Of a stretch of 64,000 nt of DNA, positions 32,315 through 45,600 are shown piece after piece. Under the pieces are notes generated by a model. That model saw only the letters and a list, made by a program, of their open reading frames with translations. It did not search any database and was not told the origin of the DNA. Each line of letters starts with the position of its first letter. Position 1 is the stretch's first letter. The translations under genes were made by a program, and so were the position numbers. The DNA comes from Acheta domesticus (Eukaryota; Arthropoda; Insecta; Orthoptera; Gryllidae), in NCBI GenBank assembly GCA_031308135.1, contig JAHLJT010000631.1, positions 219,686,422 through 219,750,421 of the forward strand, in the 5' to 3' direction.

Positions 32315-33730
32315 TACTTTCCGGTATACGTACGTACATACGGAGTAATATACGTAGTATACGGAATGTTATGTAATGCTGCACAAAAAAAAGGCGAATT
32401 TTTGGCGGAAAAAATTCATTGCCGAGCGCCGATAACGAAAAGTGGATCAAATCAGTTGCTAAATTAAAAAACAAAAATCCCCTAACAAGTGGTGTAGTGT
32501 TGTTTTGTGGGTCCTTGATACTGAAAACCAATTAAATGGAAAACATCCGTTTGTCCGTCCGTCTATCTGTGAACACTACGAACGCCTAAACCATGGGTAC
32601 GATTTCTTTAAAAATGGCTATTCGCCAGTCGATCTGGTTTGAGTCGAAGCTTTGAGATCTCCAAAAAGATTGTTCAAAATTTGGAGGTACTTTACATGAA
32701 ATCCCCCAGACATTTTCAAAATTTTCTCAAAAAACGTCTCCAAATGTTTTCTTTAAATTTCTTGTTAGAATAAAGTAAAATATACTTATTAAGAGAGAAT
32801 AGGGCCCATTTTCTCATTTAACTTTGAATTTTCGAAAATTGTGAAAAATTCAATTTTTTTCGGCGTCTTCCTACAAGTACAAAAATTGAAGATAGAGATT
32901 TTTTCCTTCAAATAAAATTTGTTCTGCAAAATATGTTCTTTGTTTAAGGTCATGTACATTGTTTTGAAAATTTTAGTAGTTTTCGCGCAATATTGCGTGC
33001 AATGTGAATAATTTTATAAAAAAAACAAACAAGATTTTCTCAAAAATGGCTCCAAATTCTTTCTTTAAGCTTTTGGTACTGATAGTGCTAAATGTACTAA
33101 ATGAGATGACATAACCGCTATATGTTGTATTCTTTTATTTTTTCAATAATTGCAAAAATGTAATTTTTGGACTTTTCTCTCACGTCGTTAATATTCACAT
33201 TGGCGGCGATTTGTTGACATGATATATATATTCATCATTGAATATGACGTGAAGTTTATTTTGAGGTTGTTTTTTTTTTTTTGAAAAATTACACAAATAT
33301 ATTTTTTTGAAAGATCTCTCAAATCTTTAATATGTACATTACCAGCAATTTGTAAACTTTATTATAATTCTGAGTGTAAGTGCTTCAAATAACTTCAAAT
33401 GAAGTATTTTGAAAACTCAAAAATTTTCTGTGAAAAAGAGCTTCAAATTCTTAATTTTTGATAGCGCTAAAACGCCATTGCCTTTCACACGGCTCCTAAT
33501 TTTTAAAAGAAATTTGCTATTTCGGACAAGGTTTTTATGTTTTTTAATATTCTAAAATCAATATTTTTGTTATAACATTAGGAAACCAAAAAATTGAGAA
33601 AATGTCAAAACTGTACTTTGTGCGGAGATAGATGGCAGGTGGCAAGAGTATGTGTCAATTCCGAATAGTTAGCGCAGACCGAAGGAAATAGAAAACTAAT
33701 AAGTGAAAGTTTGTGCCGTTCTGTAGCACC
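32315..33730 (-). repeat. Repeat A, near-complete copy, inverted
   Basis: Begins with the palindromic end (TACTTTCCGGTATACG, then GTAATATACGTAGTATACGG) and ends TGCCGTTCTGTAGCACCGCTA. Internal TTTTCTCAAAAA-type unit boundaries are spaced as in the other copies. Its right end touches the left arm of the inverted repeat described next. Confidence 0.85.
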
Positions 33731-33965
33731 GCTACCATCCCATGATTGTCTCGCTTTGATTGGCTGAATGTACGTTGACGCAATTATTCGTGCCGTAAAA
33801 TGCTAATACGTCTTCGTTTATGCCGTAAAATGTCCTTTTACGGACGATTTCTGGCAACAGAAAAGGTCGTTTATAATGCTGGTATACAATAGTCATTTAC
33901 ACTCCAAGAGCGTTGTAAGGGTGCTAATGATGGACTGGTGACAAAGAGCCCAAGGGTCTTCGGCC
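33728..33965 (+). repeat. Left arm of a 238-bp inverted repeat flanking locus D exon 1
   Basis: Starts ACCGCTACCATCCC and ends CCAAGGGTCTTCGGCC. The reverse complement of 34782-35019 matches it over the full 238 bases without gaps, with about four mismatches by eye. The inner flank repeats the GTCTTCGGCC words once more (33961-33986). Confidence 0.9.
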
Positions 33966-34210
33966 GAGGGCCGAGGTCTTCGGCCCGTTAGTTTTAAACT
34001 GAACCCATAAATCTAAAAAAAAAACCTTTTAAAACCTTCTGAAATGCCGATGACGTACTGATCTAGGAATGTTACAAAGCAGGAACATGTCTCTGGCTGT
34101 GTGCACCGCGATCCGGACGTTGCGGCCACGTTGCGTTAGATCGGTACTTTTTGCGCGGAGCGCTGCGCTGCGCGGCGCCGAGCGAAGGGAGCGTCGCAGT
34201 GCGGGAGGCG

Positions 34211-34435
34211 ATGGGGGCCGTGCGAGTCGCTCTGTGGGCGCTGCTGTGCGCCGCGCTGGCGCAGGGGGCCTTGGCAACCACATCCCCGTCCTCCACTTCG
34301 GCTACTCCCCGCCCGCCCTCCGCGCTCCTCGTGCTCCACAAGTGCTGTGCTCAAGACCAACTCCTGGACGACGAGAGAGGTTGCGTGCCCCTGGAGAATG
34401 CAACCCGTCAGAGTTTAAACATAACCAGTTTCCAG
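34211..34435 (+). CDS. Methuselah-like GPCR, exon 1 (signal peptide and first Cys motif), locus D
   Basis: The ATG at 34211 is chosen because it directly precedes a signal peptide (MGAVRVALWALLCAALAQG, cleavage near residue 22). A longer in-frame start at 34151 would put a polar extension in front. After a Ser/Thr/Pro stretch comes LLVLHKCCAQDQLLDDERGC (CC at 45-46, C at 58), matching the KCCxxG/QxxLxxxxxxC motif that begins Mth-like ectodomains. Two N-glycosylation sites follow (NAT 63, NIT 70). The exon ends TTCCAG/gtgagt at 34435, phase 0, after 75 codons. It sits in a GC/CpG-rich island. The next recognised exon begins at 60053, giving an intron of about 25.6 kb unless an unrecognised exon intervenes. 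The exon lies between the arms of a nearly perfect inverted repeat. Confidence 0.75.
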
Positions 34436-34781
34436 GTGAGTAATGTATATTTTTAATTTTTTACTGATACGTTATTGCTTGTTATTGTATTCGATACGGA
34501 GCTCCATATTCACTGAATCACTTACCTGAATCGAGAGGATCGTGTTTACAAAGGGAATATGAAAACAGTTGAATGTTGCTACATGTTTTTATGGAGGGAA
34601 TTATGAAACGTAATTAGGAAATTATGAGAGGGAAATAAGGGATTCGCATGATGAAATGAGTACCCGAGTTGACAACTCTTTAGTAAATAATAAAACAAGA
34701 ATAATTAAAATTATGTAAAAATAAAATCATATGTACAACGGGCGTTAACTGGTTTTAATGGCCGGCGACAAAAAGTCCTCG

Positions 34782-35019
34782 GGCCGAAGACCCTTGGGCT
34801 CTTTGTCACCAGTCCATCATTAGCACCCTTACAACGCTCTTGGAGTGTAAATGACTATTGTATACCAGCATTATAAACGACCTTTTCTGTTGCGAGAAAT
34901 CGTCCGTAAAACGACATTTCACGGCATAAACGAAGACGTATTAGCATTTTACGGCACGAATAATTGCGTCAAGGTACATTCAGCCAATCAAAGCGAGACA
35001 ATCATGGGATGGTAGCGGT
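34782..35019 (-). repeat. Right arm of the 238-bp inverted repeat flanking locus D exon 1
   Basis: Reverse complement of 33728-33965 with about four substitutions and no gaps. The arms are separated by 816 bases that contain exon 1. Confidence 0.9.
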
Positions 35020-35619
35020 AAACGGAACAACCGAACCAAGTTTCTTTCCACAATGTCAAATACCCGAGACATCACAAGAAAGTTGTTTTGCAAAATTAAG
35101 TTTGATTCTCTTATAAATTTACAATGCTGTTATACATTATATACATACGTTACTCGTATATAATGTTGCTTTATTGCATTCGTACAAATTCGAAAATTCG
35201 CATGTTGCTCTTTTTCAGAACATGTACTTCTGCAATAAAGCTTAACAATATTAATCAATTGCATTAACTACTATTTCGTAATAGTGTCAAGGTGTATCAA
35301 CGTAACGAAACAGAACAGAGGATTGAAAAGCCTAAAATTTAAAAGCTTTAATTTATTATTAAATTATATATTTGTAATAGCCCCTCGGGTGCGTGTTAGC
35401 ATTCTGAGTAGCTGTCTCGGGTTCCATTTCCGGACGTGGCAAAAATGAAGCTGTAGTTTTTTAATATAAACGGTCTTAGTTTCGATTGCTGTGTGACGAA
35501 GGAAGCTGAAGCCGACTTAATAAGCTGCGTACGGTGATAGGAGATCGCCACATGTCTTCCTTACCCCTAGGCGTGGATAATAAATAACTTGTGCTACCGA
35601 TTGGAACACACTTTTTGTT
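35020..35619 (+). other. Intronic AT-rich DNA
   Basis: Nothing recognised. Confidence 0.4.
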
Positions 35620-37375
35620 ATTAGTTAATTTTCTAATCTCTACTCTAGAATAGCTTTCCTGTATTGCCAAACACTCTCTTCTACTGCTATCTATCGGCGC
35701 CAAAACTATTTTTTTCACGTTTGATCCATTTTTCGATCCCTAATAGTAGAAACGAAATATTTTATGAATAATATTACAGAAGAGTAAATGTTGTTTGAGC
35801 GTCTGAAAATGCGCGACATTGAGATCATATTCACAGCAACGTATTGAGTCTTCGAGAAACTACATCAGAATTAATTATAAAACGTAATATTTTTTTAAAA
35901 TATTGCATTTCTGTAATTTTAAGAAAATAATAGAAATGAACATGGCGATTTATCATTTTGTTCAGTATCTTTAACACAATCCATACAAAAGGTTTAAAAA
36001 ACAATTGAAGCCGATTTTGAGAAAATTTCGTTTAAGCGTGTCTGAAAGTGCGAAATTTTTACCTTCCCTTCACATAAAAGTATTCAATTTTCAAAACATT
36101 TCATCCCCCAATATCATTTCAGACTCTTCAACTCACAAATCCAACAATGTACACAAATTGCCAATATTGTCAATATTAACAACGTGAGATATTTCAAAAC
36201 TACTACAATCGTGTATTTTTTTAAAAAACAATATACAGCAAGATGGCGTTTATGTTATCTTACTCAATACATGTGGCATTTTCTGTCCAAAACGATTTTG
36301 AGAAAAAAAAATTGTTCATTTTCAATTATTTTACACCAAACTGCTCGAAAACTATTCAAATTTTTGGAAATATATGTAATTCCACAGTTAAATATCTAAT
36401 TTAACAAAAATAGATTTATTCAGAGGACAAATCTCCTTCAGCTGTGCTATAGTTGTAGATACACACAAAAAAATAAGATTTACACTTTTTAAAATTCAGA
36501 TATTTCAACGAAATTGACACCTGCATCCGTTTCTTCAGCGTCCTTTACTCTGTCAAAAAACGAAGTTTATTCAACAGATTTGAACGATTTTTGAGAAAAA
36601 ATTATATCCTTTACGCTTTGTAAAAGACACCGCGTAAACTTCAAATTTCGATTTCAAATTCAAAGGCCCCCGACATCAGCCAGATCGATTTGGAATACAA
36701 CTTTGTGAGAAAATACTGCTTCCGATTTAGCCGCTAGCGATGTTCACGGGCGAACAGACGGGCGTCTTCTTACAATTACAAAATTAAAGGGAGAGATTTT
36801 TCCTTCAAACTGAATTTGTTGTTCATAATTAGTTCCTTCATTAAGATCAGATATATTTTTTGAAAATTTAAAAATTTTTGTGCAATATTGCATGCAATGT
36901 GTGCACTATTGAAAAATTAAAAAAAACAGATTTTCTTGATTATGGCGTCAATTTTTTTCTTTCAACTTTTGATAGGGATAGTATAAATGCACTGTATAAG
37001 ATGAGATAAACGTCATTTATTTTGGTTTTTCAAAAATTACAAAAATGCAATTTTTTGACATCTGACGTCGTTAATAATTACGTGTACATTTGGAGCAATT
37101 TGTTGACATTATTGTATTCATGACTGCATGTTCTTTAAATGATGTAGTAGAACGTTTCTTGAAATGTCAATAGTTTTCTGTGAAAACGAACTCAAAATAT
37201 CATATTTTCAGATACGCTTAAATGCCATTTTCTCAAAAAGGCTCCAAATTTTTTGTTCCATCGTTTCGTACGTATAGCGCTTTATGCACTGTTTATGATC
37301 ACGTGTAATTAATTTTGCTGTATTTTTTGCTTTTTTTAAAAAAATTACACAAACGTAATTTTTTAAAATATGTCT
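35620..37375. repeat. Repeat A, diverged copy plus inverted partial copy (head-to-head)
   Basis: 35620-36770 follows the plus order (CTATCTATCGGCGCC; unit boundaries near 36015 with TTTTGAGAAAAT; ends CGCTAGCGATGTTCACGG... CAGACGGGCG). From about 36771 the text turns to inverted order (TTACAATTACAAAATTAAAG, TATTGCATGCAAT, CCATTTTCTCAAAAAGGCTCC) and stops near 37375. Both parts are more diverged than the copies at 15.2 and 56.6 kb. Confidence 0.65.
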
Positions 37376-38029
37376 CGCCCCATTAACCCCCCGTGGACGC
37401 GTACAATCATTTCCCACCAGCAGGCGCTTGAGGCACTCCGTACCGCATTTGTCATCTTCAATTTTGCGTCAATAGTTATTAATTGTGTTATTGAAAGTGA
37501 AGGAAATATTCTTTATTTATGTTTTTATACATTTTATTTCATAACTAAATTCCAAACAAAATAACAATATTAATAAGAACTTGATCCATCATTCGCTCCC
37601 CCCATGCCTTGTTACGTGTTGCATTTCGGGGGATGAATACGGTGCAAATGTGCCTTCTAATGTTTCTTCGGAAACAATGCATTTAAATTTGAATTAGTAG
37701 TTAGTACTACAAAATCTGTCAGCAAGCTCAATAACATAACAGCAGTAAAATTTCTAATGGATAAAATACGCAAATATTATACTTACATGACAAAGTGCAT
37801 GCCGCAACCGTGCAGAGTTCGAATGACTAAAGAAAAACGATCGATCGGCAGTATCTAAAATTGTGATTTGAGTGTCATCCGTTTGAAAATGTAATGAATG
37901 AAGAATAACTATGATCTCAATAGTGCGGCACCAATTATTTCCATGAAATGCCAAAAAATGTAAGAACAAGGCACTGAGAGCCACTACGCGCCCGTCGGAG
38001 AGTTAATATGTACAGAAAATTTTCATTTA
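37376..38029 (+). other. Intronic DNA, no feature recognised
   Basis: A small GC-richer patch at 37376-37460 (CCCCCCGTGGACGCGTAC) has no splice-bounded domain frame. The rest is AT-rich. Confidence 0.4.
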
Positions 38030-38900
38030 GGACGTTTTACTCTTCTTTCCTATTGTAAAAGTAATATTTCGAATCTATCATTAGGAAAGCGAAAAATTGA
38101 GAAAATTTCAAAGAAAGTATTTAGGACATGTAACCCCTTAAGAGGATATGGGGCAAGACCGTAAACTAGTCCTCACCAAGGAAATTAGAACATTTTACTA
38201 CAAGAAAGTCTGTGCCATTCTGTAGAACCACTAATTTACTACTGACTTTGTTTAAAGCAAAAATCGGTATTTCCAATTTTGTTGTTTTAAAAAATTGAAA
38301 AAATTTTCGAAAATACGGAGCAATAGCCAAAAATTGGACTACCATCATATTTTTACCGTCCGTTTTACTACGTACATATGGGATGAAAATTTAAAGAAAT
38401 AAATTGGAGCCGTTTTTGGAAAAAATAGAAATGTATATTGCATAAATTTTAGACAATAACTACTCGAAATATGCTCGTTTTCTAAAAAATAGTACATTTC
38501 CTTGTTTAATGAGATGATTTTTTACAACTGGCTTTGTTTAAAGCAAGAATTGCTATTTGCAATTTTTTTAATTTTTAAATATTAACTTTTTGGGGTTTTC
38601 GAAAAAACGGAACGTTACCCGAAAATGGGACTAATACTATATTTTTTACCGTTGTTTATTACATATCATGAGAAAATTTAAGCATAAAATTTGGTGCGGT
38701 TTTAGAGAAAAATGTCCTATATATTGCGCTAAGTTACATAAAAATTACACGAAAACTACTCAAAATTTGGACAAATTGAATGTGAACTTATTTAAAACCA
38801 GTCTTTAAGGAACAGATGTAACTTGGGGAAAACTTTATCTTCAATATTATAGTTGTAAGAATATGCCACTCAAAATTGCGCTGTTTCAATTTTCAAAAAA
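38030..38900. repeat. Repeat A, strongly rearranged copy
   Basis: 38030-38235 is the inverted terminal part (CTATCATTAGGAAAGCGAAAAA... GTCTGTGCCATTCTGTAGAACCACTA). It is followed by plus-oriented, diverged unit text (AAATTGGAGCCGTTTTTGG, ATATTGC...AAAACTACTC) to about 38900. GACTTTGTTTAAAGCAA(A/G)AAT is duplicated at about 38244 and 38532. Confidence 0.6.
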
Positions 38901-41236
38901 ATTGTGATTTCAACGAACGAAAGTAAAAATTATCGTTCACCAGAAACTATAATAATTCAAATTGTCGTTCGAACATTACAAGGCAACAACCGGAAACAAA
39001 TTACTACACCCACTTTAATTGTCAACACAATAATTTTTAAAAATATCCAATCTTTGCTTCAGAATTTTCTTCCACAATGGCTATTATTTAAATATTTATT
39101 TTCTTAACTGTAATTCTAATGAAATTAACCGGGAGTGCCCGCAATAGGTAGACTCACGTCAGTGCCCGCAATGTAATCTCTCAGATATGACTGAAAATTT
39201 TCATGATTGGGAATGATCTGAAGTTCTATTAACTGAAATACGCATTTTATTTGGTTTGTACATGTCTCTCAATGCAATTGTTAATAAATCGTACACTAGT
39301 GTTAGACACGCCTCAAATATAATGATATATACCGCTTATATAATATAATGATACGTACCGCTTACGCCAGAAGCTCACAATGCACTGGCGCCAGTGTACA
39401 CAACGTATCTGACAGATATGGCGCAGCGCGGTGATAAAGTTTCGGGATGCTCACGGGAAATGACCCATCGAAAAAATAAAAATTGAAGGCCAGGCGTTCT
39501 CAGAAAAGTACACTGAAGGAATACATGAAGTATCAGCCACCTAATGCATCGCAGTAATGCACGAACAAAAAATTGCCTTGGCTTGGATCTCACAGATCTA
39601 TTGCCAGCACTCGCGAGTTAAGGCAGAAATCATCTTACATTTTTTATGTTCGCCACGAAATTAATATGGTGTGCGTTAGTGAAACTCAACGTACAGATTG
39701 CATTTCTAATGGTTAAACTATTAAATGAACATTTTGTAACAGCATTTCTTGCTCTTTATTTCAAGTTTCAAAATAAAACAAATTAGTTCACATGGGAATA
39801 GTTTTTGTATTCAACCGTAGATGAAGCTTCGTGCAGTGATCACAATGAAAGTGTAGAGCATGTATCATTGATGTATTTGTTCAATACTTGCAAATCTGTT
39901 CGCAAGCAGTTTCCATTCCGAGCTTTGACCTAGCTGTTTGTTGACGTTGGAATTTACATATTAATAGGTTTCAATTATTAGGTTAACATTAGGTTAATAT
40001 ATATCAAGTTAATATATTTTAGACACTTCAAATAGTGGTGAATTAACGTAACTTTAATCCGTAAGTTATCGAACCTCCGGGCAAAAAGGTTGTAAAATGC
40101 TTTATCAGATTCCTTAAAACTGTTTACGACGTTAATATCAATGAAAATTGCTTATTTCTTTTAAATTAAATAACGTTTACTAATTAGCGTTCAATTTAGT
40201 TAGTCAACATTTTCTTGGTAGAGACACTCTCCTACATAGTTACAATCCATTTTGCAGAGTGATGTGTGCTGGTTTTAATACGTGTGTACCCTTTTTACCC
40301 CGAGGTATTCGTTTGTTGACACGTTTTTAAAGGAATGGTAAAAGTAGTATTTTTACTATGTAAAAACATTGAAGAATATTTTAACACATTTTGAAAAATT
40401 TCCTTAAAACTTGTATTTGTAGAAATTCATTCTATGGACATTTAAACAGAGATTTTTAAGAAAACACTTGAAGACTCTGAAGAAAGCAACACAGATTATA
40501 ATCTAATAGCAATGTACTGTAAAATAAAATGAAAGAAAATTATAAAATTGAATTAAAAAAATAAGGATGGATATAAAGTAAACTAGGGTAACGTCGGTTA
40601 TTTTGCTAGTATCCTATAATCTTAAAATTATCTGATTCCATCAGAAAATATTCCTGTACTGCCTCTATTGACACAGTTGAATCAATATATTAAAATATAA
40701 ATATAAATAATTAAATATAACTACAAATATTCAATGTGTATTTTGCATGTAGTCGCGTTGGCGCAATACAAACAACATTGTGGCAAGACTAGATTTTTCC
40801 TATTGGAAATTGCTGGAAATCACACACTTGGCGTGGCTTCATTCATGTATTACATAACCTGTGCAACCATTTCCGTGGCAGAATTTCTTGCGGTAAAAGG
40901 AAGCATTTGATACACGTATATTTCCAGAAAATAGACGAAAAGATAAGCACGAGGTATGTAAAAAATGTTAAATGTGTTATTCAGTTTTCAAAAAGAAATT
41001 ATATTAATCATTATGCTCAAAGAATGAAGAATGCTGTCATGCTAATAATAGCCCACTCAACATTGGAAAATTAAATTCGGAAAACTCCTCAAGAAGGCAT
41101 TTTGAGACGTCAGTTTGCATTAAAATGAAATTGTTTTTCACATGTGTTAAATTTATTGATTTGTAGTGTAAAAATGACTTTGTCAAGATTGACCACGGAC
41201 GGGCGGGACGAGCGGGGCGGGCGGGACGGATTGCCG
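38901..41236 (+). other. Intronic AT-rich DNA
   Basis: About 2.3 kb without a recognisable gene or element. Small direct repeat GTGCCCGCAAT at 39134 and 39162. A GACGGGCGGGACGAGCGGGGCGGGCGGGACGG-type G-rich run lies at about 41199-41230; it is the likely source of the ArgProAla repeats in a spurious minus-strand frame. Confidence 0.45.
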
Positions 41237-41583
41237 TCGATTTTTCTGTATCAAGAAGCAACAAAACATGGATTTTGGCAACACCACGAGTTAGTTTTTT
41301 TCTTCTAAATTTAGCAATATAATTTATCCACTTTTTCGTTACCAGACCCCAGCTACAAGCGTTTTTCTGGCAAAAATTCGCCGTTTTTCCGCTGCACGAT
41401 TACATAACTTTCTCTTCTTACGAAGTATTTGTAACGCGAAAGTAAAAACAACACTCTTTCACTACCAAGGGACCCCAAAACGTGTTTTTCCATTAAAGTC
41501 GCGAAATCTATTTTCCGCAGCATTACATAACTTTTCCATACACATACATTACTTCGTCTATACGTGTGTATAAGGGAAAGTAA
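41237..41583 (+). repeat. Two repeat A end fragments in tandem
   Basis: 41260-41445 contains TTTAGCAATATAATTTATCC, CACTTTTTCGTTA, GCACGATTACATAACTT and GAAAGTAAA. 41500-41583 repeats GCAGCATTACATAACTTTTC and the palindrome-like end to GGGAAAGTAAA. They are two successive copies of the same terminal module. Confidence 0.65.
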
Positions 41584-43185
41584 AAGCGTTTTTTAAACAG
41601 CCTTCTGTGAACAGCTCTAGTGCCTAAATCATAAGTACAATTTTTTTCAAAATGAATATTCCCCGGTCGATCTGGCTCGAGTTGACGCTTTGAGACGCGA
41701 TTTACATTCCCGTACACATACGTATATACGGAGTAATTACGTAGTACAGGGAATGTTACGTAACGCTGCGCGAAAAAACGGCGGATTTTCGGCAAAAAAA
41801 AATTCATTGCCGTGCCCTGATAATGAATAAGTGGATAAATTCAATTGCTAAATTAATGTACAATATATTAATGCCGCTGTATGTGAACAACACGAGCTTC
41901 TAAACTATGCGTACGATTTGATCTAAATTGATGAAACTCATGTCCATCTGGCCTGAGTCGAAGCTCTCCGATTTTGAAAAACATTCATTAATTTTTGGGG
42001 GTACTTTACATGAAGCCCCCCGGACATTTTCAAAATTTTCTCAAAAACGGCAACAGATTCTTTCTTTAAACTTCTTGTAAGAATAGAGCAAAATACACTT
42101 ATGTAGATGAAATTCGTCTTATTTTCACGGTTAACTCTGAATTTTCGAAAATAACAAGTTTGAATTTTATTCAGCGTCTTCCTACAATTACAAAATTAAA
42201 GATAGAGATTTTTTCCTTAAAATGAAGTTTGTTCTACATGATTATTTCTTTCATTAATGTCAGGTACATGTTTTTGAAAGTTTTATTAGTTTCGCCCAAT
42301 ACGCTACGCGCGATTTTAAAAAACTACAAAAACAAGTTTTTTTAAAAAACGGCTCTGATTTTTTTCTGTAAACGTTTGGTAGGGATAGTGATACATGTAC
42401 TCTATGAGATGACATAAACGCCATATTTGTCTATTCCTTTGTTTTTTCAAAATTTGGAAAAATGAAATTGTTTTGACTTGTTTCTCACATCGTTAATATT
42501 TACAATAGCGCCGATTGTTGACATTTTTATAGTTATAATTATATGTGCTTTAAATAACGTCAAAAAATGTTTCTCGAATATTAAACCGCTGTCTACGAAA
42601 ACTACCTCAAAATTCCTCATTTACAGAAATGCCATTTTCTCATAAATGGCTCCAAATGTTTTCTTCAAACTTTTTAAAGGGAGAGTGCTAATTACACTCG
42701 TTAATATGGCGCAAAGTTCACTGTATTCTTTTTGTTTTTCAAAAATTACACAATTATAATTTTTTTGAAAGATTTCTCACATTGTTCATAAGCACATTAC
42801 CACAATTTGTAAACAGATTTGTATTTGTGAGTTATAGTTCTTCAAATGATTTCAAATAGTTTTTCGAAAACTCAAATTTTCTCTGACCAAGAGCTTCAAA
42901 TTTCGAATTCGTAGTAGCTTTTAAACGGCAGTTTCTGAAAAACGGTTCCAAAGTTTTCAAAGAAAATAGCCATTTAGGACGAGGTTTTTAACTGTTCTCT
43001 AATATTCGCAAAATAATATTTTCGTTCTACTATTAGGAAACCAAAAAATTAATAAAATGTCAAAAATGTAGTGTGGGCGGCGATAGATGGCAGCTGGCAA
43101 GAGAATACTGCAAGTCCGAATAGCCAGCCGAGACTAAAGGAAACAGAAAATGAATACGTGAAAGTTTGTGTCATTCTTCAGCACG
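41584..43185 (-). repeat. Repeat A, near-complete copy, inverted, with a short extra fragment in front
   Basis: 41584-41700 is a short inverted internal fragment. From 41702 the full inverted order is seen: TTCCCGTACACATACGTATA, GAATGTTACGTAACGCTGCGC, GGGGGTACTTTACATGAAGC, four TTTTCTCA/TTTTTTAAA-type unit boundaries, GGCGATAGATGGCAGCTGGC, ending near TCATTCTTCAGCACG. Confidence 0.8.
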
Positions 43186-45560
43186 TTTTCTAAAATTCCA
43201 AAAAACAACAAAATGATGTACAAAATACTTTTTTAAATTAACAATTAAAATTGTGTGTGACGTACTAAGAGGATAAGTGTATTCTTTGCGCGTTTGCTTA
43301 AAGTTTGGATTCACTAAGTTCAATTCTGATTACAAATGGAAATGAACAGTTTTGGCAACAATTGATAAGAAAATATTTCCACAATATAGATGACAAACAT
43401 CTATACGATTGTTGCTTTCGCAATATCCCGCTGGCAACAACGCAATGCAACATCACCGCGCTAGTTAAGGTGATGCTCCACTGCCACCGTCGCCGCCGTT
43501 GGGTCATATGTTTTTTAAAGTTAACAACTGTTTTTTTAAAGGCTAAAATACGCGTTTAATTATCGCATTTGTGTTGATATTTGCTTGAAAAGAATTAGGT
43601 TTTGCACCTCATGTTTGACAATTTGTAATGAGTTTTACTAAAATAGATGACAGATATGTTGATTAGGACAGAAATTGTGGTACATCAATATTACCTCACC
43701 CTTACTAAGGGCATGAAAGTATGTACTGTTTTAGCGCCACTAGTTTACTATTAAGGATTGTAAGTCTCAACTCGACGTTTGCTAGTTAATTAACTGGATA
43801 GGACCACGCTAATACCTGGATGAGAATTCCAGAAATCGGCTCTCTGATGTGTCATTTCAGAGACCTTTGATGAATTCCAGGTGGACGCCGGAGTTCCACT
43901 AACAGATCGTATGAAATAGCAAACAAAAGCGAGTTCTCAACGACATGGTATATAACGGGTGATAGACTGATCCCCCAACCCTTACCGCCTAAAAAAATTC
44001 AATAGAACTCTGGCAATTTCAGGAAAAGATAGTATTGCAGCCAAATCAAATTTTTGTACGAAAAAAAAATTTTGAAAATAATAATCTTCGTTGTTGCAGG
44101 AGAACAAGCGCTGGTGGATGAACACTACAGTCAACGTAGGTCCAAATAAAACGGTCCATAATCTGTCGGCTCTAGCGCAGGAATGCTAAGGTGCTCCACA
44201 AGAAGCAGCCCTGCGAGCGGGATCTCACGTCCTTGCTGTGGGCTGATGAAAACTTCACTGTATTTGAATGGATCTCTTGAGGTAATTTTACAATTTTGAT
44301 TTTTAAATACCATCATGACCTCAGCATTTTCTCCAACTATATATGAAGAGTGTATTTAATTTCCATTGATGGTTTTAGAGGAAAGCCATAATAATTGTTT
44401 ATATCTTTATCAAATCTCGGAATACATGTGGTTGCAATCGGTGCTCAGGGGCGAGAAAGGGAGCAGGTACTCGGGCATTGCTCCCACCCACAAACCAACC
44501 GCTTAAAATTCGCTTTACCTGGGTGCATATAATAAAATATTTCAAAAAATTGTTTATAACAATACCCTTCGTGTATCTGCATTTTTCTTTCATTTTGTTA
44601 ATTCTAGGTTACTTTATGCTTCCTTAATGTCTTATTTGTATTAATGTTGGGTTAATTTGTCATTGTGTTGCTGTGTTAGAATTAGAATTCAGTCATAATC
44701 AAACCCTTCACTTGCTTAAATCATGCTTAACATCTCTCGGCGTTAGTGACCTTTCACAGCATTTATGCTATGAAAGCCCCTGGTTCATAAGAAACGATCA
44801 AATATTACATGAACTCAGTATTCTACCTCTACAATCCTGGATCCTTCATCTCTCAGACAAATTCTATTACTTCTTCTCCTGCTTATAAATCTTTTCAACT
44901 CGGAAAAACAGCTAATCCTTTTCCCAGAATTAAATCACGTTGTTCAAAAGATCTATTACTAGTACATCCTCCATAGTTAACTCCATAGTATTTATTGTAT
45001 AAATTTCACGTATTACGTAATATTTAAAACCAATGTTTATTTTATCATTGTTTTATCAAAATCAAAAATACCTGTCAGTAGTATGTTAGAGGTTACTATT
45101 TAAGTTTCTCCTCATGTTCCTTTCAAAGTAAAATAATGTTCGCACACTTGAAAGACAAATATTTTGTCGAACAAATATTAATACATATATTTTTAAAACA
45201 TGCTCGCGTCTATCACGGAGAAAACAAACTTCTCCCACGATCTTTCAGATTGAAAGCCGCGTTCGACGCCTTCAATCTGCGTTGTTGAAATCACTTCTAA
45301 GGCTGCGCCGGCCCTGGATGTCCGCACCCCCCCCCCCATCTTCGTGTTTTAATTACCCTTTTGAGACGTCGTGCATGCGGCTACATCGACACAACTCGGC
45401 CGACACCTAAATTTCTCTATCAACTCTCAGACTTGCGTGCCGAAGCTGCGCCCGGCGGCTGCAGTTGTGGAAGTGAAAAATATTGTTTAAAATAATTTGA
45501 AAATAATGAATTAACAATTGCTTTCTGAGGCTAGAAATCGGTGTGTATATTTACAGATAC
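43186..45560 (+). other. Intronic AT-rich DNA
   Basis: No recognisable gene. A C13-14 run lies at about 45327-45340 and a GC-richer patch at 45240-45475. The frames at 44131-44316 and 44399-44593 (minus) lack domains. Confidence 0.4.
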
Positions 45561-45600
45561 TAGCTAAACCCGTGCGATTTCATCACACAGCAGTAAGTGC
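45560..45600 (+). repeat. Repeat end motif TACTAGCTAAACCCGTGC
   Basis: ATACTAGCTAAACCCGTGCG here is an inverted match to GCACGGGTTCAGCTAGTAT at 47719-47737. They may be the two ends of one element of about 2.2 kb, or two copies of an interspersed repeat in opposite orientation. Confidence 0.45.
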
